Part shown: in pieces, positions 52,479-62,447 of the stretch
How positions within the stretch are numbered: the stretch's first letter is position 1
Layout: every line of letters begins with the position of its first letter
NCBI GenBank assembly: GCA_000611775.1
Contig: KK106984.1
Span: 1,518,364-1,582,363, forward strand
Reading direction: 5' to 3'
DNA: 64,000 nucleotides
DNA from: Umbilicaria muhlenbergii
Lineage: Eukaryota; Ascomycota; Lecanoromycetes; Umbilicariales; Umbilicariaceae
Program-made: the position numbers and the translations under genes
The notes under the pieces: model-generated
What the model saw: only the letters and a program-made list of their open reading frames with translations
Told to the model about the DNA's origin: nothing
Databases searched by the model: none

Positions 52479-53060
52479 TCGATGCATCCTTTAGCCCGAT
52501 TCATAAGATGAGATGAAATGAGTTGGAATGAAGAGGCAGTAATTGGATTGGATTGGATTTGGTCTGCCCCTGCCTGTTCCTCAGGCGCACCATCAAACAA
52601 GTGGCTGTTTTAGGCGTAACAGTAAGGGGAATCCTCAGCAGCGAATCAATGCCGAACAGCACATAGTCAATCAGTAAATGCTAGAAGCCACTGAGCTTTG
52701 TGACACAGTAATGAGACTCTCAAACATTGCAGTCCGTGGTTGATTGGTTGCTGAGGAGCCGCCTGGATCCCTTACTCCTACTTGGAAGGGTCAGACTCGG
52801 CTTCAGCTCGTGTCAACACGCGGCGAGCCCTGCATATTTGGTGATTGGCCGAAGCAAGGCGGCGTACTGAAGCGAAAGCGCTAAAACACACCACCTTCGG
52901 CAATGTCCGGCAGTAACTTACTCGAAGAGGCCTCCTCAGGCTGACAGGACTGCTACTTGTCAGCTTGCTCTCCATATTCCATAGTGTGTGTTTGTGTTAT
53001 CCCTTATCAAAGCTGACCGGAAACGCCCCATGGACGATGTCGCGCTTCAATTGATTTGAA
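52479..53060. other. Intergenic stretch
   Basis: This lies between two plus-strand genes and holds the polymerase 3' UTR and the promoter of the regulator at 53061. A short GGATT repeat occurs near 52543-52558. Nothing else is visible. Confidence 0.5.
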
Positions 53061-55587
53061 ATGGGCCGAAAACCCAACCCGCTCATCCTCGAGTTCTTCG
53101 AACGCGGTCCAAAGCTCGACGATGCTAGTAATCGCTATCAGCACACATGCAAAGCGTGTGGGGAGGTTTTCCCTAAAGGCAGGACAGACAGTCTCAACAA
53201 CCATCTTACCAAGAAATGTCAAGCGATTCCATTGAGGGACCGGCAGAGAGCGGCCCTGCAGATACACGAGCTTCCGGATATACCAGACGGCGATCCTACC
53301 GCGAATCAAAGGGCCACTGAAGGGTTGAAGAGCGGAAGAGCAGTCGATCTGCCTTTTGCCGGGAGTAGGAGTTTGACTGGTCTCGATGCATTGGCCGAAG
53401 CGTCCAGACATGCTGCCAAAGATGTCATTCCGGGGGACTCTCGAACAGCGGCTGTAGACGATAGTGCCATCGATCCGAGTCTAAGAGATTTCATATCTTC
53501 CGAAACATCCAAAGGCATCCAAGGCGCAACAAGTAGCAATGCAAATGGTAGGTGAAACCGGATCGCTATCCATCCGCGAGGCTAATGGGAGGCTGAAATA
53601 GCCAGTTCATCGGCTGCCTTCGATAATATACCGTTCCCGCCCATGCAGTTCTCCGACTCGCCGACCGCCTCACCGCAAATGTCTGGTCTCACACTTCCTT
53701 CTACGTTGGCCATCAAAGATCCCTCTGCGCTCTCGCTGATAGCAGCATCGGCGAGCGATCTTGAGCCCATGCCTGGGTATGCAGCTTTACCGCTTGAGCC
53801 GGGAACGGAGGTGTCCTCCTTTGATTCATACGACAAGCCGTTCGATCCACACGGCCCGAGGTTTGTCTCTACGTGGCCATTGCATCAAGCCAACCAAGCA
53901 GACGATGCAAAAGGCCCTACAACAACACCGATCCCTAGAGCAGCAACCTACCCTCGGGCTATTGCAATAGATCCCAACGGGCCACGCAGAGGATCTTCAG
54001 TAGATAATGCAGTCTCCCAGGGAGAAATACGCCACAAGGTCAGGGGCAGATTTACTGATTCACGGCGAGAAGAGGTTCAAAAAGTAAGGAAGATGGGTGC
54101 ATGCATAAGGTGTAGGATGTTGAGGAAGCCAGTAAGCTCCTGTCTTGACCAGATTAACTTCGGGGCTGATATATGTTAGTGCTCCGGAGACAGTCCATGC
54201 AGTACCTGCGCCGGCATTGAAAGTGCACGCCTATGGAAGCTACCGTGTACTCGGGCTCGGGTAGCCGACGAACTTCAGTTATATTCCGCTGGTATACTTT
54301 GGCGTTACGTCAAAACCTGGATGCTGCTGACTGCTCGTAGGCCTCTACAGTACTGTAGCTTTTCACAAGGTCAATTATGCAAAGAGCCAAGCACGAGTTG
54401 AACACTACGTCAGCCGCATTGAGGCCACTCATGATGTCGAGTCTCATGTCTCTATCACATTGAGCGCCTTGAGAGGGCAGCAAAATCAGGACCACCGTGC
54501 CACCGGTGCCGATGGTGCCACGTTGGAGCTAGACGTGATGATTCTGAACGATGTCGGTGATGACGTACCGGGCAAGCTTGATCAGTACTTGAAAAGAATG
54601 ACATCCACAATATATGCACAAGAGCCATCGCCATTCATGAGAGCCACCTTGGGAATGGCTGCGGAACTCAGTGGTGCAAAGAATGTGGGTTAAAACATCC
54701 TGGACCATTGCATCATTCACAAAAGGATCAAAGCTATCATGCTTGCGGCACATCTAAGAAATACTTTTTCAGCTAACCCTTTCATGGCAGGACATACTGT
54801 TGGCAAGAGTACAGGATTTGTGGAAGGCGACGAATGTGCTAGTCGATGATGAACCACGGTGGAAATTGTCTGTGAATATCGCGGTTCAGGGAACGTCTCC
54901 CACGACAGACGTACCTGTTTCGGACGATAATATGCAAATCAACGAAGCCACGAACTCTGAAACGTATGACTTGATATGCTCGCAGCTACGGGCCGCTGCG
55001 GAAAAGCGGGGAGCACAATTGAGCAAAAGCGTCATGAACGACCTGGAAAGACGGCTACTACGGCGATGGCAGGATTCGTGGTTTGAGACATTCTTGGTTG
55101 CCATCATTCTCCTCAACTGCGTGGAAAGGATGTGCTGGCTTTACCGGACGTGGGACGACAGTCAATGGCATTCAAAAGTACGTAGCCAATCGGTTCTAGT
55201 AGTGACGGATGTATGAATCTTATTGATTGCAGTGGCCTTTGGACAGCCGCCCTGAACACTACTATCAGCAAGGCGAACGCTTCTCGGACATGCTCCTAAT
55301 GCTGCTCAAGATGCGCAATATACCGCCGAAAACGCAGACAGGCCCGGATGATGGCTTCTTGCGTCCGGTGGACAAGAGCCACGAGGCTGCGAGTCGATGG
55401 TTTGACTTGTTGCACCTTACTAGTAAGCCCTTTCCCCTGTTGTGCTTTCAAGTGTGATCAGGTGGTAGTTGACACACAGTTCTCAGACGACCACCTTGAG
55501 GAAAGGCGATCAGCCAACTTCGATCCCATGGATTCCAGGAGCTTAGAGCTGAGGTTTTGTTCCAAATTGCTACTTTCAACGAGTTAG
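53061..55587 (+). CDS. Regulator with N-terminal BED/C2HC-like finger and atypical Zn2Cys6 cluster
   Basis: Seven exons (53061-53547, 53602-54131, 54180-54291, 54341-54684, 54791-55177, 55233-55422, 55487-55587) have phases that close to 716 residues. The N-terminus is MGRKPNPLILEFFERGPKL, then HTCKACGEVFPKGRTDSLNN with HLTKKC, a BED-like C2HC finger. Residues about 320-375 give CIRCRMLRKP|CSGDSPCSTCAGIESARLWKLPC; an intron splits the cluster. Spacing is 2-6-5-2-12, so the last loop is longer than the usual 6-9. The C-terminal 350 residues are helical (LSKSVMNDLERRLLRRWQDS, WFETFLVAIILLNCVERMCW, EHYYQQGERFSDMLLMLL), like fungal regulator middle regions. I recall it as a conserved Pezizomycotina protein without a settled name. 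The last exon boundary is the least certain part. Confidence 0.85.
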
Positions 55588-56239
55588 ATGACGACACACA
55601 AACGACTTCACGCTCCATGATACCCCGTGACGGTAGTTTTATGTCCAGGTGGAACCCTGGGGCTGGAGTGAGAGCCTGGTTTTGTTTCCAGGCATTTCGT
55701 TCGTGGATTCCCATAGGGCGCGCAAACAGGAGTGTGGCGAGCCTCACATCGCTCTCCACGCATATTCTCCAACCTCCGCATTAACGAGTGGCACTGCTAA
55801 CTGTGGCTGTGAATGATATTGAGCGAATTGCAGGGCCAAACCTACGACAGCGAAGGACACTCTTACGTCGCTTCAATCGTAGTGGCAAAAACAGTAAATG
55901 TTGTGTTTCTAAGAAAAGGGTCGGAACCAAAAGTGGACGCTGTGCGTGACGCGTACTCGAATGCGATCTGCGCCTGGGCAGTGACATCTGCATTTCCCTC
56001 CTATCCTCGTGCGCCCACCAATCATGACTTGACGATGACCACTGGCCACTCGTTATTCCCTACCTCGGCCGTTTTTGCATTCTCAACCACGCCTGTGTAG
56101 AAATACACTCAACAAAGTCCAAGCGCTTTAAAAACAATCGAGTTCCCATCATTTGACGTCTTGACGCTCCCCGTTACTTTGCTATTTTTCGTTTTCGAGC
56201 CATCTCTACATCTTGCAATCGCCACTTTCGAGGTTCAAG
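55588..56239. other. Intergenic stretch
   Basis: The frames at 55813-56100 (plus) and 55781-55993 (minus) match nothing and are probably chance. The rest is 3' UTR and the promoter of the lipid phosphatase. Confidence 0.45.
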
Positions 56240-57236
56240 ATGGATAGAGCCGCTCCCTACGTCAACCATGCAAAGCGCATACCGAAGCGATTGGTCCTCT
56301 CCTACATTGTCGACTGGATCGTCATCATGTGAGCCCACCCACCTTCCTTCGAACATTCATTCAATTGCCTATCCTAACCCACCACAAACCCCAGTCTCAT
56401 CGCCATAGTCGGCTACCTCTTCTCCATCATCTCGCCCAACCACCGCCCCTTCTCCCTCGTCGACCAAAACATCTCCTACCCCTACGTCGAAAAGGAAAAA
56501 GTCTCCACCTCAACCCTCATCCTTGTCTCCCTCGTCGCTCCCGCTATCATAACTTTCATCCTCTCTCTCGTCCCCACTCCCCAACCCAAAGCGCCCCTCC
56601 ATGACCCCCGCCCCATCGGCTCCGCGCTCTGGAGACGCAGGCTCTGGGAATGGAATACCTCGTGGATGGGCCTCGCGCTCTCGCTCGCTACGGCGCTGTT
56701 GATTACGAGCGGCATGAAGAATTCGTTCGGAAAACCGAGGCCCGATCTGCTGAATAGGTGTAAACCGGATTTGCAGAATCTGGGAGCGCATGCGGTGGGC
56801 GGGTATGGGGATGAGGTGTCAGAGGGGATATTGTTGGTTTCATGGACGATTTGCACGCAGCCGAGTCGGGAGATATTGAATGATGGGTTCGCGTCTTTCC
56901 CCAGCGGACATTCATCCAGTTTGTCTCCCACCCACCCCACCCCCTCCCCTCCCTCCCCCTAAAGTTATCCTCAGACGGCATGAATCGCGGCTGATAAAAT
57001 TATTTGATTACAGCCTCCTTCGCGGGCCTCGCATACCTAACCCTCTACCTCTGCGCCAAATTCGCAATCGCCATCCCCTACCTCCTCCCCTCCCCACACC
57101 CACACCCGCACCCGCACCCCACGGCCTTCCACCCCGCCTCCTCCACCTCCACCCACGCTCCCTCCACAAGCCTCGACACCGAACTCCACGACCTCGTCCC
57201 CCCCCACTCCTCGAACGGCCTCGCCCGCCCCAAAGA
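56240..57236 (+). CDS. PAP2-family lipid phosphate phosphatase, 3' part lost in an assembly gap
   Basis: Exons are 56240-56328, 56395-56918 and 57014 onward. The protein starts MDRAAPYVNHAKRIPKRLVL and has several membrane helices (LIAIVGYLFSII, STLILVSLVAPAIITFILSL, MGLALSLATALLITSG, FAGLAYLTLYLCAKFAIAIP). Phosphatase motif 1 is KNSFGKPRPD and motif 2 is FPSGHSS. Motif 3 (SR-5-H-3-D) should come next but falls in or beyond the gap at 57256-57474. Family members dephosphorylate phosphatidate, lysophosphatidate or diacylglycerol pyrophosphate (Dpp1/Lpp1) in ER, Golgi or vacuole membranes. The bases at 57237-57255 are sequencing adapter, so the reading frame there is not biological. Confidence 0.9.
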
Positions 57237-57474
57237 CTGTCTTTTATACACATCTNNNNNNNNNNNNNNNNNNNNNNNNNNNNNNNNNNNNNNNNNNNNN
57301 NNNNNNNNNNNNNNNNNNNNNNNNNNNNNNNNNNNNNNNNNNNNNNNNNNNNNNNNNNNNNNNNNNNNNNNNNNNNNNNNNNNNNNNNNNNNNNNNNNNN
57401 NNNNNNNNNNNNNNNNNNNNNNNNNNNNNNNNNNNNNNNNNNNNNNNNNNNNNNNNNNNNNNNNNNNNNNNNNN

Positions 57475-57535
<61 letters not shown>
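57237..57535. other. Assembly artefact: Tn5/Nextera adapter, N-gap and poly-G
   Basis: The bases CTGTCTTTTATACACATCT (57237-57255) equal the Tn5 mosaic-end adapter CTGTCTCTTATACACATCT with one mismatch. They are followed directly by 219 N (57256-57474) and then 61 consecutive G (57475-57535). Poly-G is what two-colour Illumina instruments report when no signal is left. The real genome here is unknown. Confidence 0.93.
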
Positions 57536-58277
57536 CGGGGGCGGGGGAGGTGGTGTAGATGTTTGAGAGGTGAAGGTGGCGGAGAAGATGAGGTTGAGTG
57601 AGTGCGTGGAACGGAATATGCATGGGAAAGGGTGTTTTTAGGGGGGTTATGTATGTATATGGAGGTTCTGTTTGTTGCGGTCATGGGACCTTGTTTAAGG
57701 GGGGATCTTTGGTGTAATAATACCTTTAATTCTTGATACATTTTCCCGGCAAAAATAGCATCCCCACCTGAGTTGTGAGGCTGTTGTGGTTATACTCCTA
57801 GGAGAACCGGGTTCACCATTGCTGCTTGAGGACTCCAGAGTCGCCTGCGCCAGGTATTCGAGTCACAAAGCAGTTGGAATAGCTGCGCGCTGATTAGGGA
57901 CGTTTAGTTTCACGCAAGGAGGCTGGTTGTTTCAGTGACGCTGTGCCTGTCTCGGCTCTGTCCCCTAGATCCAGTTGCGGCGCTGATGGAAGCAAATCGC
58001 TACATTAAGATCCTTGAATCTAGACAGTGCAGCCTGCCACACTTGTTCGCTGCATGGACACACACAAGTGTCTGTCTTTGAGCTAGATTTCCATCGCGAA
58101 AGAATTTGCGGTTGAAGTAAGCAGCACCTGTGTGATGGTGGCTTCCGAAAACATGGCGCGTTAAGACAATACTCCTTTCGAACCTTGACATCAGGCTATA
58201 CAATACTCAGGAGCCTATAGTGTACATGGATCATTGCAAGGCCGTTCTCCTGTCGAAAGCCGGTGTACCTTAGAACC
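57536..58277. other. Convergent 3' region after the gap
   Basis: The first 60 bases are G-rich and may still be affected by the artefact or hold the end of the phosphatase gene. No motif of the missing phosphatase C-terminus can be read. The rest shows nothing. Confidence 0.45.
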
Positions 58278-59133
58278 TCACACGAGCCATCCATAATAGA
58301 TATCCGAGTCCGGCGTCCCAACCCCAGTCTTCTCCCCGGACTGCGCCCAGCAATTGCCCGGCATACTGCCGGCCTTATTGAACACCGCACCTTGACAAGT
58401 CCGATTGCCATGCCAAAAATTGTACGACGCACAAGCTTCGACACACTGATCGAACGAAGAAACGAAGACCTCGAACATATTCGTTGGATGCGAGTCGCGG
58501 AATGTCAACTGGCAGTATAGCGTGAAGGTGAGCCCGGCGCCCGCGGATACGGAGCCAGAACCCCCGTTCGAAAATTGGGATGTGTAGGTCGTGCCGTTTG
58601 CGGTTGGGCAGTCGCTGGTCGAGACGGTGAGGGCTGTGGCGGTCGCTGATGCGGTGCTGGATGTAGTGCTGGCAGTGGAAAGACTAGAGCTGACAGAAGA
58701 GGCGGAGGACGTCCGGGACGGGCTTGATGTTTCGGGAGATGCCCTAGAGGATAGGTCAGTACAAAGGTCATCTCAACTCACACTTCTTATCTGGGCTTGG
58801 GATGGTTTACGGTGTGGTAGTTGTTACGGCTGGACTCTTATTCTTCGCTGCGACGGACACTCCTACCGCTGCACCGACAACCGCTGCCACGACGGTCATA
58901 CCCACTAGCAAGCACAAGGCCAAAAGTTTCTTGCCTATGCCGAATACCGTTTTACGGTTGCCTGGTGGGGATTCCTGACGATTTCCATAGTCGATTGGAT
59001 TGTCGTCTGCACCGTGTTGGTTATGTTCGTGGTATGTCTGTGCCACTTGTTTATCAACCGGATGATGGAAAGGCTCAAGTCTATTACTGGGCACTACTTC
59101 GATCCCATCCGGTGGGAGATGCACAGCTTGCAT
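58278..59133 (-). CDS. Single-pass membrane protein with Ser/Thr stalk and Cys-rich (PAN/WSC-like) domain
   Basis: Two exons (59133-58811 and 58743-58278) join as CC|G and give 262 residues. Residues 1-68 are a soluble, probably cytoplasmic tail (NRQESPPGNRK). The transmembrane helix is at about 69-95 (LALCLLVGMTVVAAVVGAAV). A Ser/Thr stalk follows (SSPSRTSSASSVSSSLSTAS). The C-terminal 110 residues hold six or more cysteines: CPTANGTTYTSQF, LTFTLYCQLTFRDSH, DQCVEACASYNFWHGNRTC, GAVFNKAGSMPGNCWAQSG. This resembles the PAN/apple- or WSC-like ectodomains of fungal surface proteins. It should display the Cys-rich domain outside the cell, perhaps binding glycan. Type II topology is inferred. Confidence 0.86.
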
Positions 59134-60751
59134 TGAATTCTAAGGCACACATTAGTTAGGCGGGATCGTGATGAATACGGTATACAAACTGTAGACTCCA
59201 TGAAGTAGAACAAGCACGGTCACCGTAGACGACGGGAGATGTGTATTTAGGTATTGTCATGTGGGCTATTTGATTCTTAAGTGCTCAACTGGCCGTTGCA
59301 GTCCTTGGGTAAAGGGCTTCTCCCGTCTATTTAGGGCGATAACTAAGGTAGGCTCCCGTCGACTCCGTCAAATCCACCCTGCGCCTCCTGCAGGTCCACC
59401 TTGTGCCTTGTTTCGGCCCCTCGGGCACTTCGCAGGAGAGTTCAATCTTCCTGGCAGTTTGATCCGCAGTGTTGATACGCATAATGTAAGAAGGAAGTCT
59501 AAGGACGTGGGCTGAGGCACACAGGCAGTACCCCTATTACCACGCCTTGTTCAGCTCCAGGCTGGAACTCAAATCGTCCAATCAAAAAATGAGATGGGCG
59601 GCAGCTAATTACAAATGAGGGCTTGGAAGAACGTGGTACTTGACACATCATTAAGTGCTTGCAAGCCAGATGGTAAAGCGCCAAGATAAGTGGCAGTATA
59701 TGGCTTTGGATGATTGCAGACTGCAGAGACAAAGATCCAATCCAAAGCGGCGGTAGCCGTTTTTCAAGCTCCTCAAAAAGCTGACAGTCAAAGTAGAAAT
59801 TACGCTAGGTACGGTAGGGCTAAGAGCTCAAGTAGATCTGGTGTTTGGTAGACTGCAGGCCCTCTCTTACCTGGTAACATCGTCTTCAATTCCTTTGAAG
59901 AACGTGAGCCTCAAGCCAGTGAGCAACAAGAGCAGCAAGTCAGCAAGCTCAGCAGCAAGAAGAGGCATCACTGAGGCAGACAACTCTGTCTTAGTTCACT
60001 GACTTTGCCTCTGTGGCAGATCATCTTGGGAACATGCGGCAGCAGGGACAGTGACCTTCAACTGTGATGAGCACATCAGGCATCCCTCATGAGATGCTTG
60101 ACGTGTGAAATGTCCTCAACTAGCTCAGCTAAATCTCCGCTCCTGAGGCATGCCATAAAGGCAGTGATCTAGCTGGCTGCTGAATTTTGGCAACACTTCG
60201 TTGCCTGGGACCGCCCAAGATTTTTGAAGGGGGGGGCATTGACGGCGGCGGCGGCGAGCCAGATGCTATGAAAGGGGAGCAGAGAAGACGACGAAGGCGA
60301 GAAAGAAGAAAAGAGGGCGGCGGCGGCAGCGGCGAGGTAGCAACCTATAGACGTATTAGCAAGTTCTTCATAGATTGAACTTCAAACCGTGTTGTTTTAG
60401 GCGTTCTATGGCCCCAAAGTCATGCTTCTAACCTGAAACATAAAAAGTAGTTCAGGGTCTATGCATAGAGGTGGGGGGGCACTGGGGGGTCTATTTGTAT
60501 GTGCAGCCATGCCCGACGCATGTTTGCAACTTCGACGTCCGATGAGAAAGGTAGCGTTAGGCGAGATGGGATTAACTTCTTCTGGAAAATTACGGAATCA
60601 AGCTAGCACCGAGCCTAGAACCGCTGCTTGACCTGATCTGCGAACTTCCCTAGTACGAAGCCACTCCGACATTTCTGGCACAAACTCATTCCTACTCCGT
60701 ACCTTCAGACCACAGTACCCTGAGCTTCTCTAAATTGATCTCAACGCCAGC
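59134..60751. other. 1.6 kb gene-free stretch with a CpG-poor block and GGC runs
   Basis: About 59890-60180 is rich in TGA/TCA/GCA words and poor in CpG, resembling the decayed block at 1-950. I could not recognise a protein in any frame. At 60240-60345 lie GGCGGC runs and a purine-rich AGAAGACGACGAAGG-type stretch that give a meaningless RRRRR frame. The final 150 bases are the sgt2 promoter. Confidence 0.5.
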
Positions 60752-62045
60752 ATGGTAAGTCAAACACCCACATCCAAAACCCACCTCCACTCACTGACCC
60801 CCCCACCACCAGGCGTCCACCTCCGACTCCAAAAAGCGCCTCGCCCTCGCCATCATCGACTTCCTCTCTACCTCCCTCAAAGACGGCACCCTAACCCCCG
60901 AAGACGCCGAATCGATCGAAGTGGCGCAATCCTGCATCGCCGACACCTTCCACGTCGACCCCACCGACAAATCCGCCATGCAAGCCGCCCTGGGCGGCCA
61001 ATCCCTCCTCAGCATCTACGGCGTCTACGAGAAACTCAAAGGCAAATCCACCGCCAACACCGCCGGCAGCAGCAGCGCCACCGAAGCCCGACCCAGCACG
61101 CCTAGCGCGCCCAAGGCCGCAACTAGCGATGCCAAAACGCCGAATCCAGAGGCCGAGCAGTTCAAAAGTCGCGGCAACGCAGCCATGGCGCAAAAGGACT
61201 ACAAATCCGCCATCGAGCTCTACACCAAAGCGATCGACATCGCCCCTTCAAACCCCATCTACCTGTCCAACCGCGCGGCTGCGTACTCAGCGTCGCATAA
61301 ACACGCCGAGGCGCAGGCGGATGCCGAGATGGCCGTTGCGGCCGACCCGAAGTACACGAAGGCGTGGAGTCGGCTTGGGTTGGCGAGGTTTGCGCTGGGT
61401 GACGCCAAGGGCAGTATGGAGGCTTATGGCAAGGGCATCGAGTATGAGGGGAATGGAGGGAGCGAGGCGATGAAGAAGGGATATGAGACTGCGAAGAAGA
61501 GGGTAGAGGAAGAAGGCGGGATGGATGAGGACCAGGAGGAGCATGATGATGTCGGGAGCGCTAGAGCTGCTCCGGGAGCGGGTGGCGCAGGGGGTATGCC
61601 GGATTTGTCGGCGCTGGCGGGGATGCTGGGAGGAGGAGGCAGGGGAGGGGGCGGTATGCCCGATCTGTCGGCGCTGGCGGGTATGTTGGGGGGAGGCAGA
61701 GGTGGGGGGGGTGGGCCGGATCTTGGCTCCCTTATGAGCAATCCGATGTTTGCGAACGCGGCGCAGACTCTGATGAGTAATCCGGATATGATGAATAACA
61801 TCATGAGTAACCCGAGGATACGGCAGATGGCGGAGAGCTTTGGTGGTGGTGGTGGAGGAGGAGCTGGCGGGGAGGGGAGGGGTGGTGGAGGGGGAGGTAT
61901 GCCGGATATTGCTTCGATGATGCAGGATCCGGCGATTGCAGAGATGTGAGTTAATCTTCTCCGGACCATGGCCTGTTCTTGCTGATTGTCTTTCAGGGCG
62001 AGAAACTTAATGGGTGGAGGAAGAGGTGCTGGTAGAGGGGCTTGA
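60752..62045 (+). CDS. sgt2: Small glutamine-rich TPR co-chaperone Sgt2
   Basis: Exon 1 is only the start codon (60752-60754); its donor GTAAGT follows the ATG directly. Exon 2 is 60813-61945 and exon 3 is 61997-62045, for 394 residues. The N-terminal dimer domain is STSDSKKRLALAIIDFLSTS (family pattern KRLA-AIIDFL). Three TPRs span about 110-225 (FKSRGNAAMAQKDYKSAIEL, LSNRAAAYSASHKHAEAQAD, AWSRLGLARFALGDAKGSME). The C-terminus is Gly-rich, with GMPDLSALAGMLGGG twice in tandem, then NPMFANAAQTLMSNPDMM. Sgt2 hands tail-anchored proteins to the GET pathway in the cytosol together with Hsp70/Hsp90. Here the usual Gln-rich tail is replaced by Gly-rich repeats. Confidence 0.95.
61595..61715 (+). 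repeat. In-frame tandem duplication of about 60 bp in sgt2
   Basis: GGTATGCCGGATTTGTCGGC and GGTATGCCCGATCTGTCGGC start two adjacent copies that encode GMPDLSALAGMLGGG plus a Gly-rich spacer. The copies differ at several third positions, so the duplication is not recent. Confidence 0.85.
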
Positions 62046-62447
62046 TGGTGAGATGTACTTTCATGCGGTTGGGCCTTTCGATAGATTATCAATAACAGCG
62101 ATACGGTTCTTCAGGGCTAGAGCCTTTTCATACGGACATACAGACTCGATGCATTCAGTTGCAGCACCAGGTCATGGATATTTAGGCTCCATTGTCCCCT
62201 CATATGAACCCAGAGGTATTTACAGAAGAAGTGGCAGTCCTCTGCTGCGGGTCCTCTCAACCAACCAACAGCCAAGGCAGGTTTTGAACAATATCTCATC
62301 TAGAATGGTAGAAGCCATCGATCTCTATATTATTCAGTCTCAGAATTTACATATCCGTTTTCAATATACTATCACCAAGACCATCCTCATTAAGAGACTG
62401 CCATGTCTTTTGTGCATACGGCTGGCCCCCTAGTATCGAAGTAGCAT
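62046..62447. other. Convergent 3' intergenic region
   Basis: This lies between sgt2 and the P450 gene. No further feature was noticed. Confidence 0.5.

Noticed and set aside
55781-56100. Small coding frames on both strands between the regulator and the phosphatase
   Set aside because: No family pattern, no consistent codon character, and mutual overlap.
57475-57535. G-quadruplex or centromere-like G tract
   Set aside because: A pure 61-base G run directly at an N-gap is best explained by two-colour sequencing dark cycles.
57078-57741. Reading frames through the N-gap, with poly-Pro or poly-Gly
   Set aside because: Made of adapter, Ns and instrument poly-G; not biological.
60187-60378. Small Arg/Gly-rich protein
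   Set aside because: Produced by GGC and purine-rich simple sequence; no sign of selection for protein.
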